Shown here: positions 17,659-27,186 of the stretch, piece after piece
Layout of the letters: each line of letters starts with the position of its first letter
Position numbering within the stretch: the first letter of the stretch is position 1
NCBI GenBank assembly: GCA_934307065.1
Contig: CAKRCD010000010.1
Span: 19,404-83,403, forward strand
Source of the DNA: an uncultured Bariatricus sp.
GTDB lineage: Bacteria; Bacillota; Clostridia; Lachnospirales; Lachnospiraceae
Reading direction: 5' to 3'
Length of the DNA stretch: 64,000 nucleotides
The notes under the pieces: generated by a model
Told to the model about the DNA's origin: nothing
Database searches by the model: none
What the model saw: only the letters and a program-made list of their open reading frames with translations
Translations under genes and position numbers: made by a program

Positions 17659-18705
17659 ATCCAGTTTTAAGTCATTTTCCTTAATCCATCCGTGCTTCCG
17701 CATTGGTGCTGCGAATAACATCGTAAGCACTGCCGGAAGCACAAAGCAGATGAGAACCAGACCCATCCAGTCCATTCCCGTGATTGCCGTTTTGGTTCCT
17801 TCTGCAATATCATTCAGCCATCCGGTATACACCCCAATCTGTCCGACCAGTCCACAAGTACCCATTCCGGAAGCTACCGCAGCCCCATTCATTTCCATAT
17901 GAAATACACAAGTTGCAAGCGGACCTGTCACAGCAGATGCCAGAATTGGTGGCAGCCAGATTCTCGGATTCTTCACAATATTTCCCATCTGCAGCATAGA
18001 AGTTCCTATTCCCTGGGCGAACAGTCCGCCCCATTTATTTTCTTTGAAGCTCATTACTGCAAATCCTACCATCTGCGCACAGCACCCGGCAACCGCAGCT
18101 CCTCCGGCAAGTCCGGTAAGGGAAAGTGCTGCACAGATTGCTGCACTGCTGATTGGAAGGGTAAGGGCGATTCCCATAATTACGGAAATCAGAATTCCCA
18201 TGAAAAATGGCTGTAATTCTGTCGCCCACATAATCGCAAGTCCTACACTGCTGGCTGCTTTTCCAATGGTCGGTGCACAGACATCTGCAAGCAATACACC
18301 CACCGCAATGGTCACAAATGGGGTAACGATAATATCGATTTTTGTTTCCTTGGAAACCAGTTTGCCACACTCTGCTGCCACAATCGCAACAATAAGTACT
18401 GCCAGCGGTCCCCCCGCTCCCCCAAGTTCATTTGCCGCCATTCCTACGGAAACCAATGAAAACAGAACCAATGGAGGGCACTGCAGTGAAAATCCAATTG
18501 CAACCGCCATAGCTGCTCCCGTTGCACCTTTCGCATAACCGCCAACCAGAACCAAAGCTTCTATCCCAAGCTGTTCTCCTAATGTACTGATGATTGTACC
18601 AATAAGCAATGACGCAAACAATCCCTGTGCCATAGCTCCCAGACAATCAATCCCATATCTTTTCGCTGAAAAAATTACATTTTTTCTTTTTAAAAATTCT
18701 TTCAT
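17653..18705 (-). CDS. PTS_EIIC_2-type membrane transporter, orphan
   Basis: I use the start MKEFLKRKNVIF because GGGG lies four bases before it; earlier ATGs have no ribosome site. The protein has about 350 residues, with roughly nine to ten membrane helices rich in Gly and Ala (AMAQGLFASLLIGTII, GGAGGPLAVLIVAIVAAE). It resembles the PF13303 EIIC_2 family, which looks like a phosphotransferase permease but usually occurs without EIIA or EIIB partners, as here. The substrate is unknown. The niaR gene is not in operon with it. A different transporter family cannot be excluded from composition alone. Confidence 0.7.
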   Translation of the reverse strand: MKEFLKRKNVIFSAKRYGIDCLGAMAQGLFASLLIGTIISTLGEQLGIEALVLVGGYAKGATGAAMAVAIGFSLQCPPLVLFSLVSVGMAANELGGAGGPLAVLIVAIVAAECGKLVSKETKIDIIVTPFVTIAVGVLLADVCAPTIGKAASSVGLAIMWATELQPFFMGILISVIMGIALTLPISSAAICAALSLTGLAGGAAVAGCCAQMVGFAVMSFKENKWGGLFAQGIGTSMLQMGNIVKNPRIWLPPILASAVTGPLATCVFHMEMNGAAVASGMGTCGLVGQIGVYTGWLNDIAEGTKTAITGMDWMGLVLICFVLPAVLTMLFAAPMRKHGWIKENDLKLDL

Positions 18706-18862
18706 TTTCCCCTGTCTCTCTTTCTGTATTCTCATATGTGTTTTCATGTGTCTTGTCATATGAGTTTACAGATTATTATCCACATTTTTCTCGATTCGTC
18801 AACCTTAAATTTTCATGATATGCGAATATCATGCTGAATCGCATAGATAAAATGAATGTCTT

Positions 18863-19390
18863 TTATCCCATCATACCTGCCAGAATCACACTGACAATCA
18901 GCCCTCCCAGCGTGGAAAGTAATGCCCCCGCCAAAGTATATCTGGTTTTCTTTATCTTTGCAGTCATATAATACACAGACATGGTATAGAAAATCGTTTC
19001 CGTACAGGACATAGAAATAGATGCAATCCGCCCAAGATAGGAATCCGTTCCAAATTCCTTATATACATCCAGCAACAGCCCTGTTGCTGCGGAGGAAGAA
19101 AACATTTTCACTAAGGTTAACGGCACAAGTTCTCCGGGGAATCCAATATTTTCACTAAATCTCCCCAGAAATGCGCCCATCCATTCCAGAAACCCCGAAG
19201 ACCGTAAAACCCCCACGCCTACCATCAGTCCAATCAAGGTCGGCATAATCTGAATCACGGTTTTAAATCCACTTTCCGCCCCCTCAATAAAGGCATGGTA
19301 AACCTCCACCTCCATGCTGATTCCGTACACTACAATACCAAGCAACAGGCATGGCACAATAAACTCCGATACATACAGAAAAATTTTCAT
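18863..19390 (-). CDS. spmB: Spore maturation protein SpmB
   Basis: This membrane protein of about 175 residues starts at ATG 19390, nine bases after GGTGGAG; a TTG directly before it is an alternative. It has the nucleoside-recognition-type gate motif (MPTLIGLMVGVGVLRSSG) and four to five membrane helices. With SpmA it acts during spore-core dehydration in Bacillus; loss gives less heat-resistant spores. spmA lies 83 bases upstream in the same direction, as is usual for the pair. It indicates that this organism, or a recent ancestor, makes endospores. Confidence 0.93.
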   Translation of the reverse strand: MKIFLYVSEFIVPCLLLGIVVYGISMEVEVYHAFIEGAESGFKTVIQIMPTLIGLMVGVGVLRSSGFLEWMGAFLGRFSENIGFPGELVPLTLVKMFSSSAATGLLLDVYKEFGTDSYLGRIASISMSCTETIFYTMSVYYMTAKIKKTRYTLAGALLSTLGGLIVSVILAGMMG

Positions 19391-19473
19391 CAAAAAAACT
19401 CCACCAAATCACTCTTTACAAGTGTATTCAGTGAAGTTTTCTTCCATGCCCTCTTCCATCATGACCTTTTTCA

Positions 19474-20076
19474 TTATCGTTTATTCCAGTCCATTATTTT
19501 ACAGAAAATTACCGCAGTGAAAGTACTGATCAAAGTAGCCAGAATCCCCGGACCTACAATGGCAGCCGGACTCACACTTCCGTACTGGCTCCGATAGGCA
19601 ATTACTGTCATCGGTATCAACTGCAAAGAGGAAATATTCAGAATCAAAAACGTACACATCTCATTGCTTGCTGCCTGTGCCTCTCCTCCATATATCCTGC
19701 ATCGCTCCCGGTGCAGTTCCCCCAGAGACTCCATTGCCTTCAGTCCCGCAGGCGTAGCCGCCCATCCAAGTCCTAACACATTGGCGATGAAATTTGTCGC
19801 AATCAGCTGCCTTGCTGGATGATACTTCGGAAGCCTTGGAAACATAAATGAAAGAAACGGATCCAGCTTTCTCGCGGCACTTTCTATAATCCCTGCTTTC
19901 TTTGCAATTTCCATAAAGCCGGACCAGAAGGACATGACTCCTGCCATGGTAATGCACAAACTTACTGCCTCCTTGGAGGAATCCAGGGCAGCATCCGTAA
20001 GCTCCGGCACTTTTCCGGTAAACGAAGCGAAAATGACACCTATAATAATCATGCCCGCCCACAAATAATTCAGCAT
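19474..20076 (-). CDS. spmA: Spore maturation protein SpmA
   Basis: This 200-residue membrane protein opens with MLNYLWAGMIIIGVIFA and has five or so membrane helices. It contains the characteristic stretches SFWSGFMEIAKKAGI and NVLGLGWAATPAGLKAM. It is the partner of SpmB in spore-core dehydration in the forespore of Bacillus. It lies directly upstream of spmB, and the two are most likely one transcript. An upstream gene for an AI-2E-type permease lies 66 bases away in the same direction and might share transcription, although functions differ. Confidence 0.93.
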   Translation of the reverse strand: MLNYLWAGMIIIGVIFASFTGKVPELTDAALDSSKEAVSLCITMAGVMSFWSGFMEIAKKAGIIESAARKLDPFLSFMFPRLPKYHPARQLIATNFIANVLGLGWAATPAGLKAMESLGELHRERCRIYGGEAQAASNEMCTFLILNISSLQLIPMTVIAYRSQYGSVSPAAIVGPGILATLISTFTAVIFCKIMDWNKR

Positions 20077-20142
20077 TTCAGCCTCTTAACATCATTCTTC
20101 TTTTCATTATATGAATGATTTTCCAAAGATATGGTGCAAATT

Positions 20143-21423
20143 CTAAACTTCCGACATTTCTTCCGCTAAAGCTGACTTAGCCTCTAAAGCTTTCTTATCC
20201 TTCGCATGTTCTGCTTCGAAAGCAAGCCGCATCTGCTCTACCTCTTCCTCGGTATATTCTTCCACCTCTTCTATAGTAACTTTCTTAATATGCTGCTTCT
20301 TCAGCCGCAGATAAACCACTTCACGAAACAAGGTATAGAACACCGACACAAGCGGAATAAAAATCAACATTCCTACAATTCCCATTAATTTTCCGCCAAT
20401 ACTGACTGCTGCCAACACCCAAATCGACGGCAGACCAACTGAACCGCCAACCACATGAGGATAGATCAAATTTCCCTCTATTTGCTGTAAAATCAAAAAC
20501 AAAACCAGGAAGAAAACTGCCTTTTCCGGGCTGACCATAAAAATCATAAAAAAGCCCACCCAGCATCCGATAAAACCGCCAAACACCGGAATTAATGCCG
20601 TAAATGCAATGATAATGCCAATTAAAAGCGCATAAGGCAGGCGGAAAATGGTCATGGATACCACAAACATACTGCCTAAAATCACGGCCTCCACGCACTG
20701 TCCTGCCAGGAAACTGGAAAATATTTTATAGGCAAGAGAGCAGACTTCCAGTACTGCCTCTGCTTTTCCCTTTGGCAGAAAGGCAAATATAATTTTCCGC
20801 ATCTGCAAATGCAGCTTTTCCTTCTGAAATAAAATATAAATGGCAAAGGAAAATGCAATAAAGAAGTTCGCCACTCCGCTTACCACACTGCTTACTGCAC
20901 TGACCGTGGTAGACATCATGCTCTCTGCGCCATTGCCCAGAAATCCCATAGCCCAGGACATAATTTTCTGCGGGTCGTATTCAATCTTATTTACCACACT
21001 CATCACTTCACTGTTATTATGGGTAAATTCTTTTACACACTCCTGAAGCTTCGGCAGAAATTCCGCGATGTTGCTTCCAAGTGAAGAAAAGGTCTCGCCA
21101 AGCTGCGGCACCAGCACAAACAGTACCAGTACAATCACAGCAATTACCAAAAGCAGGGTTACCACAAGACTCACTAGTCTCGCAAACCGTTCTTTCTTCT
21201 TGCCTTCCTCCTCTTTTTTCCCAAACAGCCTCTTTTCCACAAAGCTCATAGGCACATTGATGATAAAGGCAATTGCTCCTCCAAGCGTAAACGGAAACAC
21301 AATATCCCACAAAAAACTTAATACATCCAACACCACATCAAATTTCCAAAGTCCAACAAGACAAAGGATGGTAAATACAATCAGTTCCCTGATTTGTTTA
21401 AATGTCATCTGTTTTAAATCCAT
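20143..21423 (-). CDS. AI-2E family (UPF0118) membrane permease
   Basis: The start is ATG 21423 with AGGAGAG five bases upstream; a TTG just before gives one extra residue. The product of about 426 residues has an N-terminal pair of helices, a long periplasm-type loop with VPQLGETFSSLGSNI and a C-terminal helix cluster. That cluster holds the family stretch PVFGGFIGCW and the EGNLIYPHVVGGSVGLP motif. Family members have been assigned to AI-2 export, Na+/H+ exchange or other fluxes, so substrate is left open. The tail (about 390-427) is strongly acidic with a heptad-like EEVEEYTEEEVEQ. Confidence 0.85.
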   Translation of the reverse strand: MDLKQMTFKQIRELIVFTILCLVGLWKFDVVLDVLSFLWDIVFPFTLGGAIAFIINVPMSFVEKRLFGKKEEEGKKKERFARLVSLVVTLLLVIAVIVLVLFVLVPQLGETFSSLGSNIAEFLPKLQECVKEFTHNNSEVMSVVNKIEYDPQKIMSWAMGFLGNGAESMMSTTVSAVSSVVSGVANFFIAFSFAIYILFQKEKLHLQMRKIIFAFLPKGKAEAVLEVCSLAYKIFSSFLAGQCVEAVILGSMFVVSMTIFRLPYALLIGIIIAFTALIPVFGGFIGCWVGFFMIFMVSPEKAVFFLVLFLILQQIEGNLIYPHVVGGSVGLPSIWVLAAVSIGGKLMGIVGMLIFIPLVSVFYTLFREVVYLRLKKQHIKKVTIEEVEEYTEEEVEQMRLAFEAEHAKDKKALEAKSALAEEMSEV

Positions 21424-21593
21424 CAAATCTCTCCTACTCTTATTACCGATTATAGGTATATTTCCACATTTTCATACAGTTAAAGAAAACTATATCTGTT
21501 TTTTATGATACTGTCAATTTCACTCGGTATTTCTTAATAAAGATTTAACTTTGTTCTATGATGAATAAATTAGGAAAGAATTTTCCTAATAAA

Positions 21594-21633
21594 CAAAAAA
21601 GGATACCCGACCTATATCAGCCGAATACCCTTT
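21594..21633 (-). terminator. Intrinsic terminator of the MsmX/UgpC ATPase gene
   Basis: On the minus strand AAAGGGTATTCGGC pairs with GTCGGGTATCCTTT (with G-U pairs) and six U follow, about 40 bases past the stop. A second hairpin, ATTAGGAAA/TTTCCTAAT, lies at 21570-21590. Confidence 0.8.
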
Positions 21634-21672
21634 GATGCTTTTTTATTTACTCTTCTATCTTACCTACTCCGA

Positions 21673-22785
21673 TTAGTTGGTAATTACCATTTCTGTCTCT
21701 TTATCAAATACATGAATCTTTTCTGCATCAAATGCAAAGGAAACCGTATCTCCGGTTCTTGCTGTAGTTCTAGGATCTACTCTTGCAGTCATACTTGCAC
21801 CTTCATAGTCAAAGTATAAGTATACTTCTGCGCCGAGCATTTCATAGACACGAATCTTTGCATCAATTACAGTGTGTGGAGATGCCTGGATAAATGCAGG
21901 TTCGTCATGTACATCTTCCGGACGAATACCGAGAACGACCGTCTTTCCGTCATATCCGCCTTCGATTAATTTCTTTGCTTTTGCTTCCGGAAGCTCGATT
22001 CCTGCCTGACCAACCTGAAGTGTCACTTTTTCGCCTTCTACCTTGCATACAGCATCTAAGAAGTTCATCTGTGGCGAACCGATAAATCCGGCAACAAACA
22101 AGTTGCATGGGGTATCATAAAGTGCCTGTGGGGTATCTACCTGCTGCACAACACCACCGTTCATAACAACAATTCTTGTTCCAAGTGTCATAGCCTCTGT
22201 CTGGTCATGGGTAACATAAATGATGGTAGAACCAAGTCTCTGATGCAGCTTGGAAATCTCAATACGCATCTGTCCTCTTAACTTTGCATCCAGGTTAGAA
22301 AGTGGTTCATCCATAAGGAATACCTTTGGATTACGCACAATTGCACGACCCATGGCAACACGCTGTCTCTGTCCACCGGATAATGCTTTCGGCTTACGGT
22401 CTAACAGATTTTCCAAATCCAGAATCTTTGCTGCTTCACGCACCATCTTATCAATCTGGTCTTTTGGAACCTTTCTTAACTTCAGACCAAATGCCATATT
22501 CTCATATACGGTCATGTGTGGGTATAATGCATAGTTCTGGAATACCATTGCGATATCTCTGTCTTTTGGTTCTACATCGTTCATTACTTTTCCGTCAATC
22601 AGAAGTTCTCCTCCTGAAATCTCTTCCAGTCCGGCAATCATTCGAAGTGTGGTTGATTTTCCACATCCGGATGGTCCTACGAAAATAATAAATTCTTTAT
22701 CTGCAATTTCTAAATCAAAGTCTTTTACTGCTTCATATCCGTTTGGATATACCTTCTTAATATGCTTTAATGATAAGCTTGCCAT
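21673..22785 (-). CDS. ugpC: MsmX/UgpC-type sugar ABC transporter ATPase
   Basis: This 370-residue ATPase has Walker A GPSGCGKST, the Q-loop QNYALYP, signature LSGGQRQR, Walker B VFLMDEPLSNLDA and the switch His in YVTHDQTEA. The C-terminal regulatory OB/MOP region (about 240-370) ends in the family-typical GIRPEDVHDE and FDAEKIHVFD. Proteins of this type are shared ATPases serving several carbohydrate ABC importers. No permease genes are adjacent, and it has its own terminator. The importer at 60861-63919 lacks an ATPase and is a natural client. Confidence 0.95.
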   Translation of the reverse strand: MASLSLKHIKKVYPNGYEAVKDFDLEIADKEFIIFVGPSGCGKSTTLRMIAGLEEISGGELLIDGKVMNDVEPKDRDIAMVFQNYALYPHMTVYENMAFGLKLRKVPKDQIDKMVREAAKILDLENLLDRKPKALSGGQRQRVAMGRAIVRNPKVFLMDEPLSNLDAKLRGQMRIEISKLHQRLGSTIIYVTHDQTEAMTLGTRIVVMNGGVVQQVDTPQALYDTPCNLFVAGFIGSPQMNFLDAVCKVEGEKVTLQVGQAGIELPEAKAKKLIEGGYDGKTVVLGIRPEDVHDEPAFIQASPHTVIDAKIRVYEMLGAEVYLYFDYEGASMTARVDPRTTARTGDTVSFAFDAEKIHVFDKETEMVITN

Positions 22786-22908
22786 TGTTTTGCTTCCTCC
22801 TGTTACCCGGCTGTGTTCTCACACAACGCTCATGAAACACATTATAAATCTATCTCTTTCTTTCTGCCATAGCAGAACTGACCATTTTTTTACGAAAAAG
22901 ATGTACAA

Positions 22909-22939
22909 ATTGCCCCAGTCTTTCAAAGACCGGGGCAAT
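22909..22939 (-). terminator. Intrinsic terminator of the udk cluster
   Basis: ATTGCCCCGGTCTTTGAAAG pairs with the complementary half ending in GGGGCAAT to make a stem of about 14 base pairs, directly after the udk stop codon. The following run is only partly U-rich. Confidence 0.75.
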
Positions 22940-22943
22940 TTTA

Positions 22944-23561
22944 CTACTGTTCCAGATGATTTTTAATGTGATTTCTTATCATTTCCATTGCCGCCTGATT
23001 GTAACCACCCTCCGGCACAATCACATTGGCATTTTTCTTACTCGGTTCTACATACTGTTCATGCATAGGTTTTACCGTCTCAATATACTGGTTGATAACC
23101 GATTCCAGACTTCGTGCACGTTCCATAACATCGCGCTGGATTCTGCGGATAATACGCAAATCTGCGTCTGTATCTACGAAAATACGGATATCCATCAAAT
23201 CGCACAAATCCTTATTTTCAAAAATCAGGATTCCTTCTACAATAATTACCTTGTTCGGTACAATGGTAATGGTATCCTTACTACGGTTATGAATGGTGTA
23301 ATCATAAATTGGACATTCAATACTCTCGCCTTTCTTCAATGCCTTTAAATGTTCAATCATCAGTTCTGTATCAAAAGCATTGGGATGATCGTAGTTTAAC
23401 CGGCTTCTCTCATCATAATCCATGTCATCATGTGCTTTATAATAATTATCATGCTTGATGACGGTTACCTGCTCCAAAAACTGTGCGGCAATCTGATTCG
23501 TCAGTGTGGTTTTTCCGCTTCCTGAACCGCCTGCAATTCCAATAACCAAATAATCTCCCAT
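22944..23561 (-). CDS. udk: Uridine kinase
   Basis: Phosphorylates uridine and cytidine in pyrimidine salvage. The start MGDYLVIGIAGGSGSGKTT has AGGAGG eight bases upstream; the longer frame begins within the ribosome site. Motifs: P-loop GGSGSGKTT, DNYYKAHDDMDYDERSRLNYDHP for substrate binding and IFVDTDADLRIIRRIQRD. The length of 205 residues is standard. It follows rsmI by 26 bases and ends the rsmI-trmN6-yaaT-holB-type run, followed by a terminator. Cytosolic enzyme. Confidence 0.96.
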   Translation of the reverse strand: MGDYLVIGIAGGSGSGKTTLTNQIAAQFLEQVTVIKHDNYYKAHDDMDYDERSRLNYDHPNAFDTELMIEHLKALKKGESIECPIYDYTIHNRSKDTITIVPNKVIIVEGILIFENKDLCDLMDIRIFVDTDADLRIIRRIQRDVMERARSLESVINQYIETVKPMHEQYVEPSKKNANVIVPEGGYNQAAMEMIRNHIKNHLEQ

Positions 23562-23587
23562 TCCGGTTTCCTCCTTCTGCATCTTCT

Positions 23588-24430
23588 CTATTCCAGTAAC
23601 GCCTTGTATACATCACGTTTTGCCATTCCTCTGTCCTTGGCAACCCGTTTCATTGCTTCTTTTTTGTCGATTCCCTGACCGGTATAATAATCCATATGTT
23701 CCGAAAGACTCATTTCCTCCCATTTGTCCACGGCTTCCTGACGAATCTGTTCCCGGCTCTTTCCTTCCACTACAAGCACACATTCCCCTTTTGGCTCTGT
23801 GCTCTCATAATAGCTGACCGCCTCGGCAAATGTGGTCCGGAATGCAGTCTCATGCTTCTTCGTCAGCTCCCGGCATACAGTCAGTCTCCGCTCAATGCCA
23901 AATACTTCCTGCAATTCTTTTAAGGTTTTCACAAGTCTGTGCGGTGCCTCATACAAAATGATTGTCCGGGTTTCTTCTTTCAACTCATCCAGAATCTCCT
24001 GACGTTCCTTTTTATCTGTAGGAAGAAACGCTTCAAATGCAAATCTTCTGGTAGAAAGACCAGATAAGGTAAGCGCAGTAATGCATGCTGCCGGCCCCGG
24101 AAGTGAAGTCACTTCAATTCCGGCTTCATAGCACATTTTTACCAGTTCCTCCCCCGGGTCAGAAATGCCCGGTGTCCCTGCGTCTGTAATGAGGGCAATA
24201 TTGATACCCTCCTGCAGCTTTTCAATTAACTTATGCCCTTTTTCAATTTTATTATACTCATGGTAACTGGTCATCGGCGTTTTAATTTCAAAATGATTCA
24301 GCAGCTTGATGCTGTTTCTCGTATCTTCCGCTGCAATCAAATCCACCTCTTTTAAAATGCGGATTACCCGGAATGTCATATCCTCCAGATTACCAATGGG
24401 CGTTGCACATAAATATAATGTTCCTGCCAT
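23588..24430 (-). CDS. rsmI: 16S rRNA (cytidine-1402-2'-O)-methyltransferase RsmI
   Basis: Modifies C1402 in the ribosomal decoding centre. This 280-residue protein opens with GTLYLCATPIGNLEDMTFR and has AEDTRNSIKLLNHF and DAGTPGISDPGEELV. The SAM-binding LPGPAACITAL stretch is clear. It ends with a small basic domain (DRGMAKRDVYKALLE). It lies two bases after trmN6, so translation is probably coupled. The order holB, yaaT, trmN6, rsmI is a well-known gene cluster in Firmicutes. Confidence 0.96.
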   Translation of the reverse strand: MAGTLYLCATPIGNLEDMTFRVIRILKEVDLIAAEDTRNSIKLLNHFEIKTPMTSYHEYNKIEKGHKLIEKLQEGINIALITDAGTPGISDPGEELVKMCYEAGIEVTSLPGPAACITALTLSGLSTRRFAFEAFLPTDKKERQEILDELKEETRTIILYEAPHRLVKTLKELQEVFGIERRLTVCRELTKKHETAFRTTFAEAVSYYESTEPKGECVLVVEGKSREQIRQEAVDKWEEMSLSEHMDYYTGQGIDKKEAMKRVAKDRGMAKRDVYKALLE

Positions 24431-24432
24431 AG

Positions 24433-25200
24433 TTACTCCTTGTTCTTCTGTGCCATATGATAAAGTTCCAAAAGCTCCTCTGTGTACGCTCCGCTCCTGC
24501 TGCCGTCCTTCTCATACACAATCAGCGGTGCATCAACACTCATGCGGGATTTGGCCCCCTTAATTCCCTCAATCAGCACCATATTCGGTTCTTTGTCCAC
24601 ATAAGGATACACAAGCCGCATCCGCTTTGGCTCCAGTTTCATTTCCACCATTTTCGAAAGAATCTCTGCCAGCCGGAAAGGTCTGTGAACCATATAGAAT
24701 CTTCCTCCCGGCTTCAGTACCCTGGCACTCTCTCTTAAAATATCATCCAAAGTACAAAGTACCTCATGCCTTGCAATGGCCTTGGCACTCTCTGCATTTG
24801 CCATACCGTGACCGCCAATCATATAGGGCGGATTGGTGGTAATCACATCCATGGATTCTGCGCCAAATATAACAGAGGCTTCCTTGATATCCCCAGTGAC
24901 AATATCCACCCTGTCTTCCATCTGATTGTGTTCCACACTTCTGTGCGCCATATCCGCACTCTCTTCCTGAATTTCCAATCCGGTAAAATGCTTTCCTTCG
25001 GTCTTCGCAGCTAAAAGAATCGGGAGAACTCCCGTTCCTGTCCCTAGGTCAAGAACACATTCTCCCGCTTTTACCTTTGCGAACGCACTAAGTAGTACCG
25101 CATCCATTCCAAAACAGAACCTTCCCGGATGCTGTATTACTTCGTAGCCTTTTATCTGCAAATCATCTAATCGTTCACCCGGTTTCAGATTAATTGTCAT
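24433..25200 (-). CDS. trmN6: tRNA1(Val) (adenine-N6)-methyltransferase-like enzyme (TrmN6/YabB)
   Basis: Class I SAM-dependent methyltransferase of 255 residues. Visible are the SAM motif LDLGTGTGVLPILLA (about 48-62), LEIQEES and the N6-adenine catalytic motif NPPY (TTNPPYMIGG, about 126). The family methylates A37 of tRNA1(Val) in E. coli, and the Firmicutes members (YabB) are the accepted orthologues. It overlaps yaaT by 11 bases and sits two bases before rsmI, so all three are one transcript. Confidence 0.88.
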   Translation of the reverse strand: MTINLKPGERLDDLQIKGYEVIQHPGRFCFGMDAVLLSAFAKVKAGECVLDLGTGTGVLPILLAAKTEGKHFTGLEIQEESADMAHRSVEHNQMEDRVDIVTGDIKEASVIFGAESMDVITTNPPYMIGGHGMANAESAKAIARHEVLCTLDDILRESARVLKPGGRFYMVHRPFRLAEILSKMVEMKLEPKRMRLVYPYVDKEPNMVLIEGIKGAKSRMSVDAPLIVYEKDGSRSGAYTEELLELYHMAQKNKE

Positions 25201-26101
25201 CTAACTTTGACGCTCCTTCGTTCTTCTCCAAAGCCGCAAGTTCTCTCATTTCCTGCTTGGTAAGCTTCATCTCTGATTTCTTACGTTTTGGCTTGAATTT
25301 CAATTCATCTACTTTGTATTCACGAATCTCTTTTTCATCATTTTCCAGAGTCACAATTACCTTAACCTGCTGGCGAAGTACACTCAAAGAAGAAACCTCG
25401 CCCTTCAGTCCTTCCGGTGTGGTCACATAATCACCAACCGATGGAAGATGGCTGTTGAGTTCTTCGTATGTTTCCTCCTCATTGGTAAGACAGCACATCA
25501 GTCTTCCGCACACACCTGAAATCTTCGATGGATTCAAAGACAGGTTCTGTTCCTTTGCCATCTTAATCGAAACCGGTGCAAACTCCGACAAATACGTATG
25601 ACAGCAAAGTTCTCTGCCACATACACCGATACCGCCGCGAATCTTTGTCTCGTCACGTACTCCAATCTGACGCAGTTCAATTCTGGTGCGGAATACTGCT
25701 GCCAAATCCTTTACCAGCTCGCGGAAATCAATTCGTCCGTCTGCCGTGAAATAAAACAGTACTTTATTATTATCAAAGGTATATTCTGCATCAATCAGTT
25801 TCATTTCCAATCCATGCTTATGAATCTTCTCTAAGCAGATATCAAACGCTTCTCTCTCTTTCTTGCGATTTTTTTCTTCTGTCTTGCGATCCTCATCTGT
25901 TGCCACACGAATAACTGACTTCAGCGGCTGTGTAATGTCACCGTCTTCCACTTCTTTCGGTCCGCTTACTACATTTCCAAATTCTACCCCGCGGGCAGTT
26001 TCAACGATAACTTGATCGCCTCTTTGAATCTCTAATTTCCCCGGCGAAAAGAAATAAATCTTTCCTGCCTTGCGAAAACGAACTCCGATTACTTTCGTCA
26101 T
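25190..26101 (-). CDS. ricT: YaaT/RicT, PSP1-domain regulatory protein
   Basis: This 303-residue protein has the PSP1 core KAGKIYFFSPGKLEIQRGD and GVEFGNVV, plus the cysteine set typical of the family (GVCGRELCCHTYL, then GVCGRLMCCLTNEEETYEEL). In Bacillus, YaaT forms a complex with YlbF and YmcA that affects sporulation, biofilm formation and RNase Y, and the cysteines bind Fe-S clusters. AAAGGAG precedes the ATG. It lies two bases after holB and overlaps trmN6, consistent with the usual Firmicutes cluster. Confidence 0.93.
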   Translation of the reverse strand: MTKVIGVRFRKAGKIYFFSPGKLEIQRGDQVIVETARGVEFGNVVSGPKEVEDGDITQPLKSVIRVATDEDRKTEEKNRKKEREAFDICLEKIHKHGLEMKLIDAEYTFDNNKVLFYFTADGRIDFRELVKDLAAVFRTRIELRQIGVRDETKIRGGIGVCGRELCCHTYLSEFAPVSIKMAKEQNLSLNPSKISGVCGRLMCCLTNEEETYEELNSHLPSVGDYVTTPEGLKGEVSSLSVLRQQVKVIVTLENDEKEIREYKVDELKFKPKRKKSEMKLTKQEMRELAALEKNEGASKLDDN

Positions 26102-26103
26102 CT

Positions 26104-27093
26104 TTAATTCTCCTTTATTGTCAGCAACAGAAGTTCCATTACCAAGTCAAAATTAACATTTGCCCTGAGACGCGCTTTGGCATTCTCAATGGCTTTGAGA
26201 ATATTTTCAATACCCTCATATGAGCTCTTTCTTGCACGCTCCTTGATATAATTGAGCTGTTCTGCAAAAATTACCCGGTCAATATTCTTTGTTGCTTTAT
26301 AGATTAATACATCCCGATACCAGATTGCCAGTACATCCAGATAGTCATCCACATCCATCTTGTACTGAGAGCAGCGTTTTACCGCTTCTATCATATCGCT
26401 CACATCCATAGTATCAATATTCTTCAGAAGCTGAATGGCTTCCTCTTTAATTTCATTAAAATGTTCTGAATTGGCAAGCAGAATTGCACGTCCGATATTT
26501 CCCTGTGCAAATGCAGTACACACATCTGCCTTATAATCCGGAATCTGCAGATTCTCCATCAGATATTTTTTTACTAGCTGGTCCTTAATATTCCGAAGCT
26601 TCAGCATAACGCATCTGGAGCAGATGGTTGGCAGTAATTTCTGTGCATTCTCCGTAAGCAGAATAATAATCGCGTATGACGGTGGCTCTTCAATGGTCTT
26701 CAGCAGGGCATTCTGTGCCTGTTGTGTCATAAGGTCTGCCTCCGGGATAATATAAATCTTATATTTGCTGCTATATGGCTTTACCTGAATATCCTCGTTT
26801 ACCTGAACTCTTATTTCATCTACACTGATTGAAGATGGCTTCTCATGCTGAACCGTGATAATATCAGGATGATTGCCGGAAAGTGCCTGCTTGCAGGAAT
26901 GGCACTCGTAACAAGGCTCATTACCTCCTCGCTCACACTGTAATGTCTGTGCAAACAAATTGGCAAGAAGCTTCTTTCCCGAACCACGTTCCCCATTCAT
27001 AATGTATGCATGGGAAACCTTGTCCTCAGTAATTGCGTTCTGTATATATTGAATGATATCTGCATGGCCTACTACATCTTTAAAACCTGACAT
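26104..27093 (-). CDS. holB: DNA polymerase III delta' subunit
   Basis: Component of the clamp-loader complex that places the sliding clamp on primed DNA. The 329-residue protein has a modified P-loop (GERGSGKKLLANLFAQ), four zinc-binding cysteines (CERGGNEPCYECHSC), the DEIR element and the sensor-type LLKTIEEPP motif. It begins the holB-yaaT-trmN6-rsmI run. The region upstream, 27094-27723, holds only a repeat and a transposase scar, so a promoter probably lies close before 27093. Confidence 0.95.
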   Translation of the reverse strand: MSGFKDVVGHADIIQYIQNAITEDKVSHAYIMNGERGSGKKLLANLFAQTLQCERGGNEPCYECHSCKQALSGNHPDIITVQHEKPSSISVDEIRVQVNEDIQVKPYSSKYKIYIIPEADLMTQQAQNALLKTIEEPPSYAIIILLTENAQKLLPTICSRCVMLKLRNIKDQLVKKYLMENLQIPDYKADVCTAFAQGNIGRAILLANSEHFNEIKEEAIQLLKNIDTMDVSDMIEAVKRCSQYKMDVDDYLDVLAIWYRDVLIYKATKNIDRVIFAEQLNYIKERARKSSYEGIENILKAIENAKARLRANVNFDLVMELLLLTIKEN

Positions 27094-27186
27094 ATCTTCA
27101 CCCTCTTTAAAATTTATTACACTTCAGTATAGCATAAATCTCGTGGAATACCTAGAGAAATTTTGATAGTATTGCATACAGAATTG

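Noticed and set aside
15312..18705. NiaR controlling the EIIC-like transporter as a niacin uptake unit
   Set aside because: The two minus-strand genes are separated by the plus-strand DUF885 gene, and no NiaR-type operator is apparent near 18705.
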